DNA from: Spirochaetota bacterium | GTDB taxonomy: Bacteria > Spirochaetota > Spirochaetia > Treponematales > Treponemataceae | Direction: 5' to 3' | DNA length: 9,039 nt | NCBI GenBank assembly: GCA_029571425.1 | Contig: JAKPSR010000127.1 | Coordinates: 1-9,039, forward strand | Part shown: positions 5,323 through 9,039 of the stretch, piece by piece | How positions within the stretch are numbered: position 1 is the stretch's first letter | Layout of the letters: every line of letters begins with the position of its first letter | Position numbers and translations under genes: made by a program | The notes under the pieces: model-generated | Told to the model about the DNA's origin: nothing | Databases searched by the model: none | What the model saw: the letters and a program-made list of their open reading frames with translations, nothing else

Positions 5323-6509
5323 TCGCCCTCGCGCTTTCCCCCTTTCTCGCCCGACCGGGCTACCGGGTTGCCGCCGTTATCGCGGCGGTCGCCATAGTTC
5401 TTGCCGCCATCCTCGTCGCCTTTGTCTACGCGCTCAGGCGGCAAGTGCGTCTGAAGACGAGGGAGCTGAACCTTCACATCAAGCAGCTGCAGGCAAGCGA
5501 GCGGCGAAACCGCGCCTTCATCGCCGCTCTCCCGGATCTCTTCTTCACCATCGATCGCGACGGGACCTACCTCGATTGTGACGTCCCGAGCCCGGAGTTG
5601 CTCAGGTCGCCACCGGGCGGTTTGATTGGCCGAAACCTGCGCGAGGTCTTCGAGCCCGAGCTCGCAGGCCTCTTCCTCGACTCCGCCCGAGCCGCCATCG
5701 ATACCGGGATCCCTCGGCAGATCGAGTACGAACTCGAGGTTCCGGCGGGCCTTCGGCATTTTGAGTGCCGGATCGCCGGCCTCGACGCGAACACCGCCCT
5801 TTACGTCGCCCGGGACGTGACCGAGCGCTACCTGCACGAGGACGAGATGCGTCGCTCCCTCGCGGAGAAGGAGATTCTGCTCCGCGAGGTTCACCATCGG
5901 GTGAAGAACAACCTGCAGATTATCTCGAGCCTCGTCGCCCTACAGGCCGACCAGTTCAGGGACCCCGCCGATTGGGAACTGATGCAGGAGACGCAGCAGC
6001 GGATACACTCGATCGCGCAGCTTCACGAGCTGCTGTACGAGTCGAAGGACTTCGCCTCGATAGAGGTCGACGACCTCGTCGCCGGGATACTCGATGGTCT
6101 CGCCGTCACCTTTCACGCGGTTTCCCGAAAGGTGGAGATGCGCCGCTCGATCGCGCCCGCGACCATCAAGCTCGAGACCGCCGTGCCCGTAGGCCTTATC
6201 GTTAACGAGCTCGCGACGAATAGCCTGAAGTACGCCTTTAGCGATGGTCGCGGCGGGACCCTCGCGGTGACCGGCGGCCCCGACGGCGCGGATATCGTCC
6301 TGGTCGTCAAGGACGACGGTCCCGGCCTTCCGATCGGCGTCGACTTCGAGGACGCGTCGACTCTCGGCTTCGTCCTCGTCCGCTCCCTTGCCCGCCAGGT
6401 TCGAGGAACGGTCCGGCCGCTTCGCGGCCCTGGCGCCCAGTTCGAGCTTCGCTTTCCCGCGGTCCCATCGCCCAGGAAAACCAGCCTCGTCCCCGCTCTC
6501 CCTTCTTGA
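5307..6509 (+). CDS. Membrane-anchored PAS sensor histidine kinase, HisKA_2 type
   Basis: A 400-residue protein, counted from GTG 5307. One transmembrane helix lies at ~19-42 (GYRVAAVIAAVAIVLAAILV) with almost no periplasmic part, then a basic coiled-coil linker (43-66) and a PAS domain at ~67-175 (FIAALPDLFFTIDRDGTYLD ... YVARDVTER). The HisKA_2 dimerisation/phosphoacceptor segment follows at ~183-250, with LLREVHHRVKNNLQIISSL (191-209); the acceptor His is one of H196/H197. The ATPase domain (~290-386) has the N box IVNELATNSLKYAF (298-311), VVKDDGPGLP (333-342) and a G2-like LGFVLVRSLARQ (353-364). No response regulator is next to it, so the partner is elsewhere. The start is fixed because no ATG precedes the membrane helix in frame except far inside birA (5037); GTG 5307 has no Shine-Dalgarno sequence and sits 6 nt after a -10 box. 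The sensed signal is unknown; the PAS domain suggests a cytoplasmic small-molecule cue. Confidence 0.88.
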   Translation: MNPRAIALALSPFLARPGYRVAAVIAAVAIVLAAILVAFVYALRRQVRLKTRELNLHIKQLQASERRNRAFIAALPDLFFTIDRDGTYLDCDVPSPELLRSPPGGLIGRNLREVFEPELAGLFLDSARAAIDTGIPRQIEYELEVPAGLRHFECRIAGLDANTALYVARDVTERYLHEDEMRRSLAEKEILLREVHHRVKNNLQIISSLVALQADQFRDPADWELMQETQQRIHSIAQLHELLYESKDFASIEVDDLVAGILDGLAVTFHAVSRKVEMRRSIAPATIKLETAVPVGLIVNELATNSLKYAFSDGRGGTLAVTGGPDGADIVLVVKDDGPGLPIGVDFEDASTLGFVLVRSLARQVRGTVRPLRGPGAQFELRFPAVPSPRKTSLVPALPS

Positions 6510-6534
6510 CATTTTCCCGAACTTTAGCGATTAT
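6506..6534 (+). promoter_or_regulatory. Promoter of the tRNA-Gly locus
   Basis: A perfect -35 box TTGACA (6506-6511), sharing its TGA with the kinase stop codon, is followed by a 17-nt spacer and GATTAT (6529-6534); TATAAG at 6532-6537 is an alternative -10 with a 20-nt spacer. Transcription from about 6541 would give a ~125-nt leader containing both 5' half-tRNA copies before the mature tRNA. Confidence 0.65.
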
Positions 6535-6554
6535 AAGCATCAGACGCGTCCCGA

Positions 6555-6597
6555 ATGGCGGCTATTACGGAGCTTGCCGCGCGCGTCCCTCGAAGAC
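6555..6597 (+). repeat. Outer 5'-half tRNA-Gly-like copy
   Basis: This 43-bp stretch matches 6616-6658 at 42 of 43 positions (C6580 in place of T6641). It begins with D-arm-like sequence (GGCGGCTATTAC) and the 5' side of the anticodon arm (GGAGCTT), then leaves the tRNA sequence into a GC-rich arm (GCCGCGCGCG) and TCCCTCGAAGAC. The acceptor-arm portion (GGATGTCGT) is missing, so this is the most decayed copy. Confidence 0.85.
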
Positions 6598-6604
6598 CTG
6601 TTGA

Positions 6605-6658
6605 TTGGATGTCGTATGGCGGCTATTACGGAGCTTGCCGTGCGCGTCCCTCGAAGAC
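6605..6658 (+). repeat. Middle 5'-half tRNA-Gly-like copy with GC-rich arm
   Basis: The sequence TTGGATG TC GTAT then GGCGGCTATTAC and GGAGCTT (6605-6636) follows the 5' half of the intact tRNA with a few changes (AA to GG in the D loop, one base fewer before the anticodon stem), then departs after U33. GAGCTTGCCGTGCGCG (6631-6646) is the exact reverse complement of 6762-6777, just before the first 3'-half copy. TCCCTCGAAGAC then leads to the intact gene. Confidence 0.88.
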
Positions 6659-6666
6659 ATATTGCA

Positions 6667-6738
6667 GCGGATGTCGTATAACGGCTATTACCCGAGCTTC
6701 CCAAGCTCGTGACGAGGGTTCGACTCCCTTCATCCGCT
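6667..6738 (+). tRNA. tRNA-Gly, anticodon CCC
   Basis: A 72-nt cloverleaf. The acceptor stem is GCGGATG (6667-6673) paired with CATCCGC (6731-6737). The D arm is GTAT...TTAC around a GG-containing loop (6676-6691). The anticodon stem CGAGC/GCTCG (6693-6697, 6705-6709) closes the loop TTCCCAA, with anticodon CCC at 6700-6702. The variable loop is TGAC. The T stem GAGGG/CCCTT (6714-6718, 6726-6730) holds TTCGACT, and the discriminator T is at 6738. CCA is not encoded (GCA follows). It closely resembles bacterial tRNA-Gly(CCC), including GAGCTTCCCAAGCTC, and should read GGG codons. The leader and trailer extend the acceptor stem: 6657-6673 pairs with 6731-6747 without mismatch (17 bp), unusual for a tRNA gene. 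Half copies of the gene flank it on both sides. Confidence 0.95.
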
Positions 6739-6754
6739 GCAATATGTTTTTTTT
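6731..6754 (+). terminator. Extended acceptor stem plus T-tract after tRNA-Gly
   Basis: The 3' acceptor strand and trailer (CATCCGCTGCAATATGT, 6731-6747) can pair with 6657-6673, and eight T residues (6747-6754) follow directly. As the stem encloses the whole tRNA it is not a classic short hairpin, so termination is possible but not certain. A second T-tract follows the next 3'-half copy (6834-6841). Confidence 0.5.
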
Positions 6755-6761
6755 ATGCCCG

Positions 6762-6841
6762 CGCGCACGGCAAGCTCATAGCTTCCCAAGCTCGTGACGA
6801 GGGTTCGACTCCCTTCATCCGCTGCAATATGTCTTTTTTTT
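6762..6841 (+). repeat. First 3'-half tRNA-Gly copy with complementary GC-rich arm and T-tract
   Basis: CGCGCACGGCAAGCTC (6762-6777) is the exact reverse complement of 6631-6646. From 6780 to 6832 the sequence is identical over 53 nt to 6695-6747 of the intact gene: 3' anticodon arm with the CCC anticodon, variable loop, T arm, 3' acceptor strand and trailer. A T-tract (6834-6841) follows. The 5' half of a tRNA is lacking, so this copy cannot fold into a tRNA on its own. Confidence 0.92.
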
Positions 6842-6844
6842 ATC

Positions 6845-6902
6845 CGCGCACGGCAAGCTCGTAGCTTCCCAAGCTCGTGACGAGGGTTCGACTCCCTTCA
6901 TC
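6845..6902 (+). repeat. Second 3'-half tRNA-Gly copy, truncated
   Basis: The same GC-rich arm (6845-6860) is followed by 40 nt (6863-6902) identical to 6695-6734 of the intact tRNA. The copy ends inside the 3' acceptor strand (CATC then ATTTCATCC), 9 nt before the end of glgP on the other strand. It lacks the trailer and T-tract of the first copy. Its arm matches the outer 5'-half arm (6570-6585) with one mismatch in 16 pairs. Confidence 0.9.
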
Positions 6903-6911
6903 ATTTCATCC

Positions 6912-9039
6912 TTACAACTCGATGCGCACCGGCTCGATTCCCCAAATCTCGCGCGCATACTCGGTAATCGTCCGGTCGGTCGAGAACTTCCCCATCCGGG
7001 CGGTGTTGAGTATGGACATTCGCGCCCATTTCTCCGGGTCGCGGAAGGTTTCCGAGACGCGGGACTGGCAGTCGACGTACGAGCGATAGTCGGCGAGCAG
7101 GAGGTAGTGGTCGCCGTTTCGGAGGAGGGCGTCCGCGACGGGGCGGAAGAGGTCGGGGTCCCCTTTCGAGAAGAATCCGCCGCCTATTTGGTCGATGACG
7201 CGCCTGAGCTCGGGGTCGGCTCGGTAGAACGAGACCGGGTCGTATCCCCGCGCCTTGAGATCGGAAACGCCGCGCGAGTCGAGCCCGAAGATGAATATGT
7301 TCTCGTCCCCCACCTCCTCGCGTATCTCCACGTTCGCACCGTCGAGGGTGCCGATCGTCAGCGCCCCGTTCAGCGCGAACTTCATGTTGCCCGTGCCCGA
7401 TGCCTCGGTTCCCGCCGTCGATATCTGCTCGGAGAGGTCGGCGGCCGGGATGATCTTCTCGGCGTTCGACACCGCGTAGTTGCGGAGGAAGTGGACGGCG
7501 AGCTTCCCGCGCGCGAGCGGGTCCGAGTTCACGGTCTCGGCGACGGAGTTTATCAGCTTGATAACGAGCTTCGCCATGTGATAGCCGGGCGCGGCCTTTC
7601 CCGCGAAGAACGCCGTGCGCGGCGCCACGTCGGCGCGCGGGTCGTCCCTGATCCTGTTGTAGAGTGTGATTACGTGAAGGACGTTCAGGAGTTGCCTCTT
7701 GTACTCGTGGATGCGCTTCACCTGAATATCGAAAAGCGAGTCGATGTTCACTTCGACGTCGAGGTGGGCTCGCACGTACCTCGCGAGGAATTCCTTGCGG
7801 GCGCGCTTTACCGCTCGCCACTCGGCGCGGAAACCTGCGTCCTCGGCGAGTGGCTCGAGCCTTCTCAGCTCGTCGAGGTTCGTGACCCACCCGTCCCCGA
7901 TGCGCGAGGATATGAGGCCCGCGAGCTCCGGGTTGCAGAGCTTGAGCCAACGGCGCTGGGTGATCCCGTTCGTCTTGTTGTTGAAACGCTCCGGCCATAG
8001 GGCATGGAAGTCGCGAAACACCCGCTCCTTCAGTATCTCCGTGTGCAGGGCGGCGACTCCGTTCAGGGAATGGCTCCCGACGATCGCGAGGTTCGCCATC
8101 CTGACGCGCCGTTCGGGGCCTTCCTCGACGAGCGAGAGATCCCGTATCATCCGCTCGTCGCCGGGGAAGCGGCGCGCGACCTCGGCGAGGAAGCGCGAGT
8201 TGATCTCGTAGATGATCTCGAGATGCCTCGGGAGGACGCGGCCGAGCAGGGCGACCGGCCATTTCTCGAGCGCCTCGGGCAGGATCGTGTGGTTGGTGTA
8301 GCCGAAGGTCTTGACCGAGATATCCCACGCCTCGTCCCACGCGAGGCCCTCGAGGTCGACGAGTACCCGCATCAGCTCGGCGATCGCGATCGCCGGGTGA
8401 GTGTCGTTGAGCTGAATCGCGACCTGGTCGGGGAATGCGCGGAAGTCGGAACCCTCCGTTTTCTTGTAGCGCCGGACGATGTCCTGGATCGTCGCCGAGA
8501 CGAAGAAGTACTCCTGCTTGAGGCGGAGCTCCTTCCCCTCGAAGACGTTGTCGTTCGGGTAGAGGACCTTGGTGATGTTCTCGGACACGGATTTCGCGGC
8601 GACCGCCTTGATGTAGTCGCCGTCGTTGAAGTAATTAAGGTCGAACTCGCGCGTCGACTTCGCGGACCAGAGGCGGAGGTTGTTGACCGTGTTGTTGCGG
8701 TATCCCGGAATCGGGGTGTCGTACGCGACGGCGACGATCTCCTCCGCGTCCACCCAGCGGCGGCGCTCGGCTCCCGACCCGTCGCCTCGCGGCTCGACGC
8801 GGCCGTAGAACCGCACGAGGCAGGTGAACTCCGGGCGCGGGAATTCCCAGACGTTCCCGAGGCGGAGCCAGTTGTCCGGGGTCTCGACCTGCCAGCCGTC
8901 GCGGATGCTCTGGAAGAATATCCCGTAGTCGTACCGGATCCCGTATCCCATAGCGGGGAACTGGAGGGTCGCGAGCGAGTCCATGAAGCAGGCGGCGAGT
9001 CGCCCGAGCCCGCCGTTCCCGAGCCCGGCGTCCCACTCC
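6912..9039 (-). CDS. glgP: Glycogen/starch phosphorylase (N-terminus beyond the window)
   Basis: The C-terminal ~708 residues of a GT35-family alpha-glucan phosphorylase, which releases glucose-1-phosphate from glycogen using pyridoxal phosphate in the cytoplasm. The frame is open to the right edge, where it reads GLGNGGLGRLAACF, a conserved stretch roughly 110 residues into the family, so only the N-terminal part is missing. Further landmarks are MGYGIRYDYGIF, QLNDTHPAIAI, FGYTNHT, LPRHLEIIYEIN, NGITQRRWL, FDIQVKRIHEYKRQLLN and the PLP-binding block EASGTGNMKFALNG, in which the Lys codon is at 7380-7382. It ends ...TEYAREIWGIEPVRIEL at a TAA (6912-6914). No frameshift was found. It is convergent with the tRNA locus, only 9 nt from the last half-tRNA repeat, and no minus-strand terminator is evident between them. 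Its role is energy release from stored glycogen. Confidence 0.97.
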   Translation of the reverse strand, partial: EWDAGLGNGGLGRLAACFMDSLATLQFPAMGYGIRYDYGIFFQSIRDGWQVETPDNWLRLGNVWEFPRPEFTCLVRFYGRVEPRGDGSGAERRRWVDAEEIVAVAYDTPIPGYRNNTVNNLRLWSAKSTREFDLNYFNDGDYIKAVAAKSVSENITKVLYPNDNVFEGKELRLKQEYFFVSATIQDIVRRYKKTEGSDFRAFPDQVAIQLNDTHPAIAIAELMRVLVDLEGLAWDEAWDISVKTFGYTNHTILPEALEKWPVALLGRVLPRHLEIIYEINSRFLAEVARRFPGDERMIRDLSLVEEGPERRVRMANLAIVGSHSLNGVAALHTEILKERVFRDFHALWPERFNNKTNGITQRRWLKLCNPELAGLISSRIGDGWVTNLDELRRLEPLAEDAGFRAEWRAVKRARKEFLARYVRAHLDVEVNIDSLFDIQVKRIHEYKRQLLNVLHVITLYNRIRDDPRADVAPRTAFFAGKAAPGYHMAKLVIKLINSVAETVNSDPLARGKLAVHFLRNYAVSNAEKIIPAADLSEQISTAGTEASGTGNMKFALNGALTIGTLDGANVEIREEVGDENIFIFGLDSRGVSDLKARGYDPVSFYRADPELRRVIDQIGGGFFSKGDPDLFRPVADALLRNGDHYLLLADYRSYVDCQSRVSETFRDPEKWARMSILNTARMGKFSTDRTITEYAREIWGIEPVRIEL

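Noticed and set aside
6541..6666. T-box riboswitch upstream of a glycine-related gene
   Set aside because: No T-box consensus or following synthetase or transport gene; the sequence is explained by half-tRNA copies leading into a tRNA.
6555..6797. Plus-strand open frame of 80 codons across the tRNA repeats, and the 97-codon frame at 6388-6681
   Set aside because: They read through the half-tRNA copies and the kinase gene; the repeated peptides simply reflect the DNA repeats and there is no family-like sequence.
6541..6902. CRISPR array
   Set aside because: The repeats are 40-60 bp, only two or three copies, homologous to tRNA halves, and different on the two sides of the tRNA; no cas genes are present.
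6904..8984. Long open frames antisense to or in other frames of glgP (7107-8000 plus strand, 6901-8340 minus strand)
   Set aside because: High-GC shadow frames; their translations are Arg/Gly/Pro-rich without family motifs, while the glgP frame is unambiguous.

Overview
The window is GC-rich, gene-dense bacterial chromosome. I infer a high-GC member of the Spirochaetota (treponeme-like lineage). The grounds are a stand-alone cytosolic FlhB C-terminal-like protein beside an HD-GYP protein of a type I associate with treponemes, yraN, and two small lineage-type genes, plus a glycine tRNA without an encoded CCA. This assignment is from pattern memory and was not searched.

Plus strand, 1-3097: a compact operon. 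It holds the 3' end of an unrecognised gene (possibly hook-length-control-like), the small FlhB-like export-switch homologue (flhX/ylqH type), an HD-GYP c-di-GMP phosphodiesterase-type protein, the YraN-family nuclease-fold protein, a 53-residue small protein, and an arginine/glycine-rich protein with a CxxC...HxxC putative zinc knuckle. Genes overlap by ATGA/TGATG or lie about 10 nt apart, and the operon ends at a strong perfect-stem terminator (3064-3097).

Minus strand, 3099-5271: birA (biotin-protein ligase, no DNA-binding domain) lies upstream of serS (seryl-tRNA synthetase). The serS stop codon sits in an 18-bp tandem repeat in which every unit ends in another in-frame stop codon. birA is divergent from a HisKA_2-type membrane histidine kinase on the plus strand (5307-6509), and the two candidate -10 boxes overlap. 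The kinase and serS starts lie only 6-9 nt downstream of -10-like boxes with no Shine-Dalgarno sequence, which suggests leaderless mRNAs.

6506-6902 is the most unusual part. A TTGACA promoter overlapping the kinase stop codon leads into an intact tRNA-Gly(CCC), which is flanked by two copies of its 5' half upstream and two copies of its 3' half downstream. The half copies are broken in the anticodon loop and carry GC-rich arms that are reverse complements of each other across the intact gene. Deleting 148 bp around the intact gene in silico restores a second 71-nt tRNA-Gly(CCC). The locus therefore reads as a tRNA nested inside the anticodon arm of another tRNA, with an older, more decayed third layer outside.

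Minus strand, 6912-9039: the C-terminal ~708 residues of glycogen phosphorylase (glgP), running off the right edge and convergent with the tRNA locus.
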